Shown: one piece after another, positions 39,101 through 50,455 of the stretch | Layout: each line of letters begins with the position of its first letter | Numbering within the stretch: position 1 is the first letter of the stretch | Source of the DNA: Morchella semilibera | Taxonomy: Eukaryota; Ascomycota; Pezizomycetes; Pezizales; Morchellaceae | Direction: 5' to 3' | Length of the DNA stretch: 64,000 bases | Assembly (NCBI GenBank): GCA_009192285.1 | Contig: WBVU01000015.1 | Span: 744,001-808,000 of the forward strand | Position numbers and translations under genes: made by a program | Notes under the pieces: generated by a model | Databases searched by the model: none | Told to the model about the DNA's origin: nothing | Seen by the model: the letters and a program-made list of their open reading frames with translations, nothing else

Positions 39101-39393
39101 AGAAAAGTGAAAAAAACTATTGCCAAGAAAGTACCACATCACCCCACGTCACAGGCTTGATAGCAGAGGTTTAAAGCACCCAATGAAGAAATTTCGAAAT
39201 TCATAACCCCGTAAAAACCGTTCGTACATACAAGAGGAAACCACAAGGAAAAACCGTAAAGAAAAAAAGAGAAGGTAGAAACACAGAAGAAAAACCACGC
39301 TTATTTTCCGCCCATTATCGGAAAGTAACTGTATAACTTCCCTTACAGAACTTTCTATTTCCTTTCCATATTTTATTTATGAGAACCCAGCGC
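33159..39393. other. Gene-free stretch of 6.2 kb
   Basis: No supported gene between the small TM protein and the Hsp70 3' end. Contents: T-rich pyrimidine tracts (34027-34080, 34302-34320), clusters of TACATGTA (35050-35560, at least six copies), C and G homopolymers (near 35767 and 38598), and a foldback element. The A-rich 39020-39300 is probably Hsp70 3' flank. Confidence 0.55.
36060..36167. mobile_element. MITE-like foldback element, TACCG...CGGTA ends
   Basis: A 108-bp inverted repeat. The left arm TACCGTAGATA...AATTCGCTAGCGT pairs with the right arm ACGCTAGCGAATT...TATCTACGGTA, with a few mismatches between the two matching blocks and a loop of about 35 bp. The TACCG/CGGTA termini match those of the element at 23709-23831, though the arm sequences differ. 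TA ends suit a Tc1/mariner-type target duplication. It has no coding capacity. Confidence 0.7.
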
Positions 39394-41557
39394 TTAGTCG
39401 ACCTCCTCAACCTGGGGGCCGTCATCGCCACCAGCTGAGGGGGCACCACCGGCCCCGGGAAAGCCACCGCCTGGCATGCCACCGCCGGGAGCACCACCCT
39501 GGCTCTGGTAGAATTTCATCATGATCGGGTTGGCAACTCCCTCCAACTCCTTCTGCTGTGACTCGAACTCGTCCTGTAACATGTTAGTGACTTATTTTAG
39601 AGGTTCATAGGAATTCAAGAAAATCTTACCTTAGTAGCAGTGTTGTTGTTGTCCAACCATTCAACAGTCTCGTCAATTGCCTTCTTCAACTTCTCCTTGT
39701 CACCGGCATCAAGCTTCTCGCCGACCTTCTCGTCGCTCAAGCTGTTACGAAGAGAGTAGGCGTAGGACTCAAGAGCGTTCTTGGCGGAAATACGGGCAGC
39801 CTCTGCCTCATCCTCCTCCTTGTACTTCTCGGCCTCAGCCAACATGCGCTCGATCTCCTCCTTTGAAAGACGGCCCTTGTCGTTGGTAATGGTGATGCGG
39901 TTGGTCTTACCGGTACCCTTCTCGACGGCAGAGACATTAAGGATACCATTGGCATCAATATCAAAGGTGACCTCAATCTGGGGGACACCACGAGGGGCAG
40001 GTGGGATACCAGTGAGTTCGAACTTTCCGAGAAGGTTGTTGTCCTTGGTGCGGGCACGCTCACCCTCGAATACCTGGATCAACACACCAGGCTGGTTGTC
40101 TGAGAAGGTGGAGAAAACCTCAGACTTCTTGGTAGGGACAGTGGTATTCCTCTTGATGAGAGGAGTCATGACACCACCAGCGGTCTCGATACCAAGGGAA
40201 AGAGGTGCAACATCAAGAAGAAGAATCTCCTGAGTCTTTGATGAAGTGTCTCCAGAAAGAATAGCAGCCTGGACGGCAGCACCATAGGCAACGGCCTCAT
40301 CAGGGTTGATGGACTTGTTGGGCTCCTTTCCGTTGAAGAAGTCGGACACCAACTTCTGGACTTTGGGAATACGGGTGGATCCACCGACCAAGACGATCTC
40401 ATGGACGGAAGACTTGTCAATCTTGGCATCACGAAGGACACGCTCGACGGGCTCCATAGTAGAGCGGAAGAGGTCCTGGCAAAGCTCCTCGAAACGGGCA
40501 CGAGTGATTGAAGTGTAGAAATCGATACCCTCGTACAGGGAATCGATCTCAATTGAGGTCTGGGCGGATGAGGAGAGGGTGCGCTTAGCACGCTCACAGG
40601 CAGTGCGGAGACGGCGAAGGGCACGAGCGTTGGCGGTCAAGTCCTTCTTGTGCTTCCTCTTGAATTCCTGGACGAAATGGTTGACGAGACGGTTGTCAAA
40701 GTCCTCACCACCCAAGTGAGTGTCACCAGCAGTGGCCTTGACTTCAAAGATACCTTCCTCAATAGTCAGGAGGGAGACATCGAAAGTTCCACCACCCAAG
40801 TCGAAGATAAGGACATTGCGTTCACCAACAGCCTTCTTGTCAAGACCATAGGCAATGGCGGCAGCGGTAGGCTCGTTAATGATACGGAGGACGTTCAAAC
40901 CAGCAATCAAACCGGAGTCCTTAGTAGCTTGACGCTGAGAGTCGTTGAAGTAGGCTGGGACAGTGATGACAGCGTTGTTGACGGTACCACCAAGGTAAGA
41001 CTCGGCAGTCTCCCTCATCTTAGTAAGAACCATGGATGAGATCTCCTCGGGTGAGAAGACCTTGGTCTCGCCCTTGAACTCGATCTGGACATAAGGCTTA
41101 CCGCCCTTGTCGACAATCTTGAAGGGGAAGTGCTTCATGTCAGCCTGAACCTCAGCATCGGCAAATTTACGACCAATGAGACGCTTGGCATCGAAGACAG
41201 TGTTGTGACTAAATTACAGTTAGCAGGAGGTTCCTTTATCAGAAGTATACCTTGGTGGAGTAACTTACGGGTTCATGGCGACCTGGTTCTTAGCAGAGTC
41301 ACCAATCAGACGCTCGGTATCTGTGAAAGCGACCTATAAAGATTCATTGTCAGCCAACTTATCACCGGGGAAAGGATAGCAAGAAAGACTACAAAGTCCG
41401 TTCTCATCAACGGGAGAAACTAGAAGGAGAAACGTACAAATGAAGGAGTTGTTCGGTTTCCCTGGTCATTGGCAATGATTTCGATACGGTCATCTCTGAA
41501 CACACCAACACAAGAGTAGGTAGTTCCCAAATCGATACCGACAGCGGGGATCGTCAT
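39394..41557 (-). CDS. HSP70: Cytosolic Hsp70 chaperone (Ssa type), 647 aa
   Basis: ATP-dependent chaperone of the cytosol and nucleus. Exons are complement(41438..41557), (41269..41333), (39630..41208) and (39394..39573); all three introns have GTA(C/A)G-type donors and matching phase. The N-terminal ATPase domain shows the family signatures [32 protein letters not shown] and [16 protein letters not shown]. The linker and substrate-binding domain follow ([20 protein letters not shown]). A Gly/Pro-rich lid tail ends in GPQVEEVD. The terminal EEVD docks TPR co-chaperones and marks the cytosolic class; there is no ER signal or mitochondrial presequence. Length is normal. A polyadenylation-type AATAAA lies about 20 bases past the stop. 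The gene is intact. Confidence 0.98.
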
Positions 41558-41744
41558 TTTAATTGATGTTTTTGTTTTTTTTAAGGGAAAATTTGATGAA
41601 GGTATTCCGTTTGGGATGAAGGAGTTCGTGGGTATAGCGTTAAAAGAACAAAGGATGCGAGTTTTTTTTTCGACAGCGCAGACAGTGTTTGATGGATGGA
41701 TGAAGAAGAGAGGAGGAAACGGTGGGGGAGAGAAGGAAGAATGA

Positions 41745-41751
41745 TTTATAG
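41745..41751 (-). promoter_or_regulatory. Probable TATA box of the Hsp70 gene
   Basis: On the minus strand the sequence reads CTATAAATC, about 190 bases before the Hsp70 start codon. That leaves room for a 5' UTR typical of heat-shock genes. Further upstream are only degenerate GAA/TTC units (for example TAGAAGCTCC near 41812); no perfect heat-shock element was found. Confidence 0.5.
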
Positions 41752-43262
41752 AGATACGGCGGGGGGAGTTGAGACCAGGCCAGAGTGCAGCTAAGGAACT
41801 GTGTAGAGTGCGCTAGAAGCTCCTACAACATCCATAGACATCTACGACATTCTACCAGCCTCGAGCAACCCCTCCCCCGCCACAACGCCTACTTTCAAAA
41901 AATGCACAGCTCTGGCCACTTCTCCTGCAGGAGTCCTTATCTTCATTTCTATTGATCCCTTGACCACTTCTTGTAATGCCTTTCATGCTCTTTAATCAGT
42001 TTTAACACTACTCTAAGCGACAACTTCTGCTGTTTCCCTACTGACTTCTATACGATTCTAAAGTGACGTAGATCCGCGCTAGCCTTTGTCACCCGTTGGC
42101 AGGGCAACCCGTCAAAGCGGCAACTCAAAACGATCTGTTTACCCCCGCTTGCGGCTCTCAGCCCCACCACCAGTACCAGCGCACAGCTCCGAGCCCTACG
42201 AATCTCCGATCGAACACGATTAATGGAGCACCAAATCTCTACAATTTTCTGGTTCAATTCGCTATCACTGAAATTCGAGTCATTTTCGGTACATGCTCAA
42301 CCGAAATACGAGATCTGTCAAAACTACGATTCTCAACTCATGCTGCTCAATGTCGGAGCTCAAACGGTTTCACGCTTGCAAGAAATTGAGGAAACTTGAG
42401 TTTTTATCAGCTGGATAAGATAACCCTATTGGATTTTTATTAAAGAATCTTCACTACTCTACTCAAGGCGCCCACGCAGGGGTAAGTAGACATCCAGTTC
42501 TGTACACTGCTCTCTACCTCTTTTTTAAAGGAAATAAATTGTTTTACCTAATTTGATCGAAAGATATTATAGAGAAATTACTATACTCCTACCGGATCTA
42601 GATCTATGGCTTGACCATCACTCCTATACAACTACATGTACGCACTATCCCGGCCCTCTAGATACCAGGAAACTTCCACCTGAAGACTGGAATTACACAG
42701 GATGTTCAAGGTCGGAAACGTGTTTGCCTCATGGCAGGTCTGTCCTGGGTCCAGGGGGAATAGGAACTTGTATCGGTTCTTTTTTTCTTTTCCCCTTTTT
42801 CACAGCAGTTGGTCAGGCCCTAATAAATAAACAAAAGCCTCCGTCCCCCCCCCCCCCTTACTGCATTATTCCAAATTTTAGTGCTACATCGGTCTTGGAT
42901 ATGCTTATGCTTTGGTACCAGAGCTTTATAGTCGATCATTTCCAACTCTAATACATTGGCCAAAAGATGCATGGTAGCTCGTGGCTTGAATACATACCCG
43001 CAGAGCCGCAATTCTTAGATCACAGAAATAGATAATTCGCGCTAGCTATTGCCTTCATGGGCAGGTACTCGGTCGGCAAGTAGTACTGACAGCTAAAAGG
43101 AATACATACATAAAGTATGTAGTTAGGTCGTGAATGAACAAAGAAAGAAAAATACATCCCAAACGCCTCTCATTCAACCCTCCAACTCCGGTAAAAGCAA
43201 AATATAAAACAAGGCCTCTAGTACTAAAAGCAATCAAAAACCTTTAAACCAAGCTGGTTCAC
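41752..43262. other. Spacer upstream of Hsp70 and downstream of the deuterolysin-like gene
   Basis: About 1.5 kb carrying the distal Hsp70 promoter and the 3' flank of the next minus-strand gene. A C12 run lies near 42847 and a TACATGTA near 42634. No gene seen. Confidence 0.45.
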
Positions 43263-44334
43263 CTACATGTACTCTTTACATTTGCTTCTAAACCATGTAA
43301 CTGGATATATCTTGACTGTTAGTAACAGAAAAATTTAAATACCAAAAGTTTTAATTTGGCCATAACTTACGCGCAACATAAAGAGTGAATGAATCAACAT
43401 CAACCTGTTTTAGATCTATGTTGACCTCGCCGGTCTCCTGGAGGATACCTTGTGCGTTCCCTGTCTGGACTGCTGCGATCCCCTCGATTGCCATCTCCTC
43501 CCGAGGCATTAGGCCTTCACCGACATGAGATGTTTGAGCCAGCTCCCGAAGCAAGATTGTGCCTTTATATTGTGTCAGTATAAGCTGTTACGTCTTACAA
43601 ACAAAGGTACCTAGAAAGTGCTTACTTTTCAATCCCAAAATCTCATCGTTACTCACTGCGCAAAATTTTGATGATTCCATACCCTTGATCGAAGAAGTAT
43701 CTGGCCCCTCGAAATACGAGGGACATACAGCGATTGTGTTCGATCCTCCTCTCCGGCCGTTTCTTTTATTTCCGTGCCAAACAGCCAAGTCATTGTTTCC
43801 ACTGTGTAACGCAACTCTATTAGTAATCGAGCTCTGGAAGAAACTTTGGACCCTTCTTCTTCACTAACCCTGCACAGGCGTTCTCCCAAAGCTCAGTAAG
43901 ATCTTCCCCGCCGTCTCCACCAACAAAAGTGAGATCATGCTGAAGCAAAATTGACGAAAGGTGCACTAAGGCCATCTGGACAACACTCCACCCCTCATCG
44001 CCGACGCCAGCTAACACTCCTCTGTAGACTGAGTTAGTGCGAGTCGTGCCAAGGGATCGCCGACAAGGCTTGTTACTTACAGAGGATCACTCTTCTTGAC
44101 CACTGCCTTTAAGGCTGCTGGTACAAAGTCAGACAGTAATGAGCGCACTTCTTCTTCGACTACCGTAGCCTCGTCATCTCTGAAGTTCTCGAAGATTATT
44201 TCCACCAGGTTTTCCTGCTTGGTAGCCTCGTTTCTAGGTGAAGCCCCATAATAAGGCCTGCTCCGGGGTGCTTCAGCCGCGAAAGCTACCCCCAGGTGTA
44301 AAAGAAAAACACACAGTCCTGAGATGTACTTCAT
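43263..44334 (-). CDS. Secreted deuterolysin/Asp f 2-like protein lacking the HExxH zinc motif, 261 aa
   Basis: Proposed exons are complement(44081..44334), (43869..44021), (43653..43801), (43371..43562) and (43263..43300). Phases agree, with TACTAAT or CTGAC-type branch sites in several introns. Residues 1-19 form a signal peptide (MKYISGLCVFLLHLGVAFA). The middle has NTIAVCPSYFEG, like the cysteine-proline segment before the catalytic helix in fungal M35 and HRxxH peptidases. Then comes TILLRELAQTSHVGEG, exactly where relatives have (L)HE(x)TH. Both zinc-binding histidines are replaced, by Arg and Gln. VDVDSFTLYVALTWF matches the family's NADSYxxYA segment near the C-terminus. I infer a catalytically inactive or divergent secreted relative. 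The donor of exon 3 (GTAACG at 43652) was chosen over GTGAGT at 43656 because only it keeps frame. The last small exon is the least certain part. Confidence 0.65.
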
Positions 44335-45622
44335 TGTTGATGTCGTGTAAGGGCAAAAAAAAAAATTGAATCGAGGGTAAACTATGAGCGATACCGGTCG
44401 AAATATATCCACTTCTCAATGCGCCACGGGGTAAACCTCATATGCCGTTCCTGTCCAATCATGAGGCCATGCTCCTTGGAATACATGGTAAGAAAGCTTG
44501 TGCCAATGCACTAGACCCCTTTGTGACAGGCGTATTTACAAAAAGCTGTGTCAGAACGGCTCGAAATGGCCGAGGACTGGGCGATATGATGATCTGCTAA
44601 CCTTCCCTAGCCTAAAAACTAATAAAGCTTCGCTTTGGTTGACAGGGCTGAAGAGGATACCTTGCATTGGTGTTGCTCCCACCGAAGGGGGGGTCGCGGG
44701 GGCCTCTCCGTCGGCCAAAACCTGAGGCCCCTTGCGCCGCTCACCCAGGAACAGTTGGCTATTCTTAGGAAGAACAGTGCCGTATTAGAGATATAAAAAA
44801 TCAGTAGGGTACACCATGTCAGGTCCAGGTCTCCCCAAACCAGGTATGCCGCAAGTAAATTCCTGGAACAAGTCGATTCGGCTGGAGCAAATATCACCTC
44901 TAATAACTACATGTAACTACTACATGTGCGGAAGTACCCGTAAAGCCCCTTCCCGCGGGATATCGGATTCTCACTGTTCTGCAGTCTTCTTTAGAAACTA
45001 GCAGACAAAGCGAAACCCGCAGGAACATTGTGCAACACAAACGTGATATGTTGCAATCGTCCTGCAAAAGCGGGTTCATCAGATTTTCCTAAGCAAGGTC
45101 AAAGTTCTGAACCCATGACTGTTGTGGGGGGGGGTGTTGACATGCCCTTACTTGAGATTTTCACGAAGAAGAATTTGTCAATTCTCGTGCAGATGCACTC
45201 TACGAAGAAAGGGGTATGTATATAAAATGGAATTAATGAGGCCGAGTACCCGTTTTAATAATAGATAGGAGGTTCATATTCAGTGGACGCATAATCACGT
45301 GATAACTGTCTCACTACGCAAGTTAAGCTACTATGATTCCATTTATTAACCAATCGCAAGATGCGGGAGAGAATAAGATAGGCCATATACAGGTTCCTTC
45401 CAAATACTACCTTATCATACCAGTCAATGCAGCACAGAAAATGTTATTTAAAACGAAGTGAAGAAAACACCAAAGCACAGAGAAAAGGTCAAAGGAAGGT
45501 ATTCTTTCCAGCATCGCACTGACAGTTCAGTGCATACATTAAAACGCCCCCTACGTTCCATTTGTACCCCTCTTACCCTTCCGTCTACCTACAGCCCTGA
45601 TCCATAGAAATCGATCTAATTC
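44335..45622. other. Spacer of 1.3 kb between two minus-strand genes
   Basis: No gene seen. An imperfect inverted repeat (AAACCCGCAGG near 45015 against CCTGCAAAAGCGGGTT near 45060) and a TACATGTA near 44908 are the only structures noticed. The right part is the 3' flank of the OM14-like gene. Confidence 0.4.
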
Positions 45623-46364
45623 TTAGGGGGATATTTCTTGAACAGATAACTGCACGGAATCAGCTCCTCGGCTCCAAAAACCCGTGTGCTGGGGCACAAA
45701 CCTTGAAACAAAGTAATCTGCCGTGCCGAAAGCCGCGGCAAACGCTGCGCCTAGCCCTACAACCTTCATGCTAAGTTGACCGGCCTGGTGCTTCCTGAAC
45801 CCAAAAATCCCCAAAGCCGCAGAGACAGCAGCTACAGTAACAGCATTTGCGAGAACAATTGGGTTCTGGAACTGGGAAGTAATTGATGATGACGATGATG
45901 ACGGGGTGGCTTTCTTTGAAGATTTCTTCTGCGCTGCCTTCTTTTCTGCTTCCGCTGCCTCCTTGGCGGCCTCCTCCTGGGCAACACGGCGAGCTTGTGT
46001 CTCAGTCTGTATCTATCTGGGCGTCAATACGTTTGTAATACTCGAGAATGAAAGGAAGACAAACTTCTTTTTCGAGGAAATTGGACTCAACAACGGAAAC
46101 ACCTGAGTCCACATCCACAAGGGAGCTGACGGATGAATCTACTGGAATAACCTCATCCACAGGGTTCGCACGTCTGATTAATCCATCAGTATCAACTATT
46201 ACCATTATCTTCGCAATCTCCTTCTTTATCTAAAAGGGGACAACTAACGCCTACGGACAAATGGATATTAGCATGTGATTATCATAGCGCCAAAAAAATA
46301 GAACCCTTACTTCTTCGGCAGACTGCGGGGGACCGCTGGCAGCAACATCAGCCCAGGTAGACAT
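45623..46364 (-). CDS. OM14-like mitochondrial outer-membrane protein, 200 aa
   Basis: Exons are complement(46311..46364), (46065..46229) and (45623..46006), with introns of 81 and 58 bp in phase 0. The N-terminus MSTWADVAASGPPQSAEE matches the S(Y/W)A(D/E)AA(A/S)xGP...EE opening of ascomycete homologues. An acidic segment with VDVDSG follows, then an Ala/Glu/Lys-rich helix (ARRVAQEEAAKEAAEAEKKA). The C-terminal part has two membrane helices: NPIVLANAVTVAAVSAALGI, then after FGFRKHQAGQLS the segment VVGLGAAFAAAFGTADYFVS. In yeast Om14 sits in the outer mitochondrial membrane and serves as a receptor for ribosome-associated nascent-chain complexes. The relation of fungal homologues to Om14 is distant, so function is inferred. 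The length of exon 2 at its start (IKKEIAKIM) is the least certain part. Confidence 0.75.
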
Positions 46365-47955
46365 GATTATGATTGGGGTTTGTAGGTGGATGGATGGTTG
46401 GTTGAAGGTTCTGTAGGTTGAGGGTGTTCCTGATCGCTGTGTATGGGATTGGGAAAAGGAAACGGGAAGCGGGAAACGGAATGATGGAATAAATAATGAG
46501 ATGGAAGTTCCTGTTTGAGTGGGGTGTTGTCTTGGCCGAGGTTGACGTCACACTTTTTCCTCCCTTTGGTAGAGGGGTCACAGTTGCAAGGTTCTAATCC
46601 ATTTCCAATAGGTTTTTTTTTTTTTACCACGTATAAGTGTTTATATTGCTATGTGTACCGATATTGATTTAGTCGTGATGACTGTCCGTTTGGCTAGAAT
46701 ACCTAGAACCCATTTCTTTCCTAGCGGTTTAGCCTTTAGATTGTACCGTGATAACAAAGGACCCTCCAAACGCGACAGGAAACAACAGACGACTAATTTA
46801 CATGTACCCATCAAGAAGAATCCGAGACACTTGCTATTTCTCCCAATTAGCCAGATTTCGACTCTTTACCGGTCGATGAAGTGAAGTTTTCGACGGAAAA
46901 AATGGCGCGTGGCTACGCATATCGGATAAGTTTCTGCTTCACCTCCTTGTGAATCTTAGATCGATAAGATGGGATCGATAAGATACAAATGTCTAAGATC
47001 CGAGACAACAAAGTCTTGGGGTAACAGAGGGCTGAGTGACTGCTCCACAGACAACCTCAGCTTGTCATGCACCATTGGTAGCTTATCACACTCTTGAAGC
47101 GATGCTATATTAAGCTTGTTTCTGACCCCAGGCCATTGGATTGCATGGCCCTCCCCCCTGGTAGGCATTCCTACCGACTTAATTCATATATACCCGTGCC
47201 ATGCCGAGCAGCTCAGATCAGTTTATTTGACCGAGGGTACACACACATCAGAAGGCGTTTAAAGACATGTTAGAGTTTCCTGCTGCTTCAAATTCTGCCA
47301 ACAAGCGCGCGTGGCGGTAACACCAAAACCCTGAATTCCAGTACCACCACACGCACGATCGAGATCCCGATTCTTCGGTTCGGCTCTTGAGCTTTCTGAA
47401 GCGTGCAGGTGAGACATGAGTTCGTTACACCTGATTGGCCACATTCAGGCTCCCGTAATCAAGGAAGACCGTTTCTGACACCCCCAGAGCGCTTGCCCCC
47501 CCAATTCGTTGGCCCAGTTGCACGATCGACCACTTTCGTCTGGTCAATTGGTCTGCAGGGAGGCAAAGATGGCGGAGCACTTTACTCTGAGTTGCAGGGC
47601 AGGCTCCATAGATACCCTACAAACAACCGCAGCTCAGCCTCCCGCCTAAACACCCACCAACATAGGTGGGGTGGGGAAGGAAAAAAAAATGGATGGGGTG
47701 GGGCTGAATTTCAACAACAGCCGCCTGTAAATGCAGTGTGGTCAACAGCGGGGGAAAATGCGTGTTAAAAAGGGACATTCACCCCGATTAAATTCTTGCG
47801 GAGGCCTAGCTAGGCGTTAACGGACTAACTCTCAATAAATCCGTCCATCGATATCGACGTCCTTAGCTAGTTAGTCTCCAAGGAAGAATATATTGTATTA
47901 TTTCAGGTCATCGTCTCTTTACCAACAACTCGGATCGATTGGGAAGCCTTTAAAG
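46365..47955. promoter_or_regulatory. Divergent promoter region, 1.6 kb
   Basis: It lies between the minus-strand OM14-like gene and the plus-strand four-TM gene, so it serves both. No strong TATA box was noticed close to either start. A T11 run (46613-46623) and a TACATGTA near 46799 are present; no gene seen. Confidence 0.45.
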
Positions 47956-48908
47956 ATGGCCAATTTTTTAAAGCCTTTGAAAGCCAGCGCAGGGCCGAAA
48001 GGGAAGAGCAAGGTGTCGGACAGCACGGTGTACGAGAGGGTCGGGGATGATGAGAAGCCTTTTTTGGTGGACGGACTGGACCACAACCCGAGATTACAGC
48101 AAGAGGACATGGTGGGTGGATCTTTCATCTGAGACGGGTAATCATAGTGCGCATGGTGATGTGAAGCTAATATTAATGTCTCGCGATAGGCGTTGAAACG
48201 AAGGATACGGTTCCTGAAGTTTGTCTCCAGATTCCTTGCGTTCTTGATCAGCTTAGCAGTCCTGGGAATGATGGGAAACACCGCCTTCAGCTACTACAGC
48301 ACCTCTGAGCAGAAGAAGGGCCCTGAAAACCTCAGTGCCTGGCCCGAGAACGCCAAAACATGGCCCACGTTGATGATGCTCGGTGTATCCCTCTTGTCTC
48401 TTGTCTCGCACGCCGTTGTCATGGTCTCTTACTGCTGCGGGCAAAAGGCGGCAAACAAGACAGATAGCGTTTCTTCCTTCTTCTCGGCAGCTGATATGAT
48501 CGTCCATGCTATCTGCTGGGGTATTTCTGCCGGCCTGTTTAAACAACAGAGTGCTCTCAATGGTGTGAAAAACGATCTGTGGAGTTGGACTTGCTCTTCG
48601 GAGGCGGATAGCAGGCAGATTCTATATGCTGATGTCGTCAACTACCAATTCCTGTGTACAACTAATGCAAGTCCCTCCCCCTAACTGTTGGCATCTAGAT
48701 CTTTTATATTAACTGGGAGGTGATCTAGGGGTTGTCATGGTACATTGCAATTGCAAACACAGCTTCCCACATCCTCAGTCTTGTTATCTTCATTTTTGCG
48801 CTCAGAAGACTCAAGAGCAAGCAAAAGCTCAACGCCACGAGGGCCGCCGCCGCAGGTGGTGTCCATGTTCCAATCGGCTCTTCCTCTCCTCCATCATACT
48901 ATAATTAG
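47956..48908 (+). CDS. Four-TM membrane protein of an uncharacterised ascomycete family (MARVEL-like), 270 aa
   Basis: Exons are 47956..48111, 48190..48666 and 48729..48908. The first intron (78 bp) is GT-AG. The second (62 bp) begins GCAAGT, a GC-AG intron; no in-phase GT donor was found nearby. The N-terminal 55 residues are cytosolic and polar. Membrane helices are FLKFVSRFLAFLISLAVLGM, then a loop with KTWPTLMMLGVSLLSLVSHA, a third helix around FFSAADMIVHAICWGISAGL, and a fourth in exon 3 (SWYIAIANTASHILSLVIFI). The conserved extracellular loop NDLWSWTCSS and the spacing of four helices match a common Pezizomycotina family resembling MARVEL-domain proteins. The C-terminus SSPPSYYN carries a PPSY-type motif, a known ligand of WW domains in Rsp5/Nedd4 ubiquitin ligases. 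Role unknown; plasma membrane or vesicle location is inferred. Confidence 0.85.
48667..48728 (+). other. GC-AG intron
   Basis: The donor AAT|GCAAGT is a perfect consensus apart from the C. The acceptor GATCTAG follows a TTAACTGG branch-like site. Splicing joins CTTN to GLSWYIAIAN in phase 0 and restores the fourth membrane helix; reading through meets a stop after six codons. Confidence 0.75.
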
Positions 48909-50455
48909 AGGGTTCAGCCACAATTGCCAGTGTGCGCATGATATGAGGGCCTGGTGTTCCTTTTTCTTTTTTTAAAAAAAATCTATTACCAGGGAATATC
49001 CTTTCTTATTAAATTGGCGCGGTTCCAGTCATTTCGTTTCTTCTTTCTTGTTCTAGTGTCGGGTCGAGTTATTATCTATTCTTTTGGGACATTTATTCTT
49101 ATGGGGTACTATGCGGGTTTGCTTATTACTTTTTTTTTCTTTCCCCCTGGGATGCGAGGGCCTATGTAGTCCTAGATAATCCCCACGAGAAATAAAAATT
49201 TCCTTCATCTCGAAGTAGCTGCGATACGCCAGCTGATTTTCGTCTCCTACTGTCCTAAACCTCGCATGTTGTGACTACCCAGCAGGACCGCAATCTCCCC
49301 GGCCAGAATCCTAACGGCAAACAAGTACCCGCGCGTTAACCAAACGGATGCACTGCAACCAAGCCCCCCGACCGTTTAACTACATGTACCTCCATAACCC
49401 GCTGGTCTGGGAGTGGCAGCTGCAGGTTAAAGAAGCTAGATTCGTTGCATGCCTAACGTCCATACATACTTATGTAGTACCGGTGTCTTATATGTATATA
49501 CCCAAGACACATGCCAGCGACCCCATCCTGACGTATATACCGGCAGACTGGCTTCCTGTAGGTTATGTACTTATCACATATAGATCCTCCGTCAGTAAGG
49601 TGCTGACCACCCCCGGGGGGAGAAAAAATAAAATCTGGTGTGGCTTTACTTACAGATCTCGTTATCTCTCTAGGTCTTATCAAATAATTGGTCTCCTATA
49701 GTAGGTTATAAATCTTGCTCCTCTACTATATATATATAGGGCGTTGGCATTGGCAGGCCATGCGTAGGAATAAATGGTTAGGAATTTTTGGATCCATCGT
49801 TTCTCCCCCCCTCGGATATGTAGAGAGGGGGGGGGGGTTGAGAGGGCAGACATGCGTTGAGGGGGTTTGGGCTAGTGGTTGTGATGGTGGGGTGGTCGTG
49901 GAGGAGCCGCGCGTGGGGGTGGGCCAGATCCCCACCCCAGGAGGTCTAACCCCCTCAAGGGCCAATGGGTCACGCAAGACGCACTTCTGAAATAACTCTA
50001 CCTGACCCTGTACGGACACTCAATGTACAGTTTGTAATTTGATTTGACTGTAAAGAGGACTACAGCATGTACAAGAGAGATGTCTTAATCTATATACTTG
50101 GGTAGTATAGGATAGTTAAATATGTGCGTACCAGACAGATAGTCCTAGCTAGGCAGTATGAAGTATCAATCAATAGTCCTAGGCAGCCCACTTCAGGATC
50201 GAGTGATATTATATGATCCCGGAGTATGCAACTGTGCAACTGATCTATTGGCCAACTACTTTATACGGTCCCATCTACTCTAGTTAGCACGCAAGTTTAT
50301 ATACCGTCCTCTGCCTTGTATATATATATGCACAGCCAGCGGATCTCTGCAAAGCCCAGATGCAGGTTAATGCTATATACGGACGGGTCTCTACAAATAT
50401 CAATACCCTCCATACCTACCTTATAATTAGCTTACCGCCCCCCCCCCCCTTTCCC
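48909..50455. other. Spacer of 1.5 kb, convergent genes
   Basis: Both flanking genes end towards it. It holds T-rich 3' flank (48958-49142), a G11 run near 49829 and a C13 run near 50438. Frames here lack recognisable content. Confidence 0.5.

Noticed and set aside
41758-41860. Heat-shock element array upstream of Hsp70
   Set aside because: Only degenerate GAA/TTC units are visible; no three-unit consensus, so no site is claimed.
43263-44334. SIL1-like nucleotide-exchange factor
   Set aside because: The signal peptide and helical N-terminal part first suggested this, but the CPSYF and VDSFTLYVA segments fit the deuterolysin/Asp f 2 group better.
45011-45076. Imperfect inverted repeat AACCCGC...GCGGGTT
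   Set aside because: Arms are short and interrupted by a 4-base gap; not strong enough to call a mobile element.
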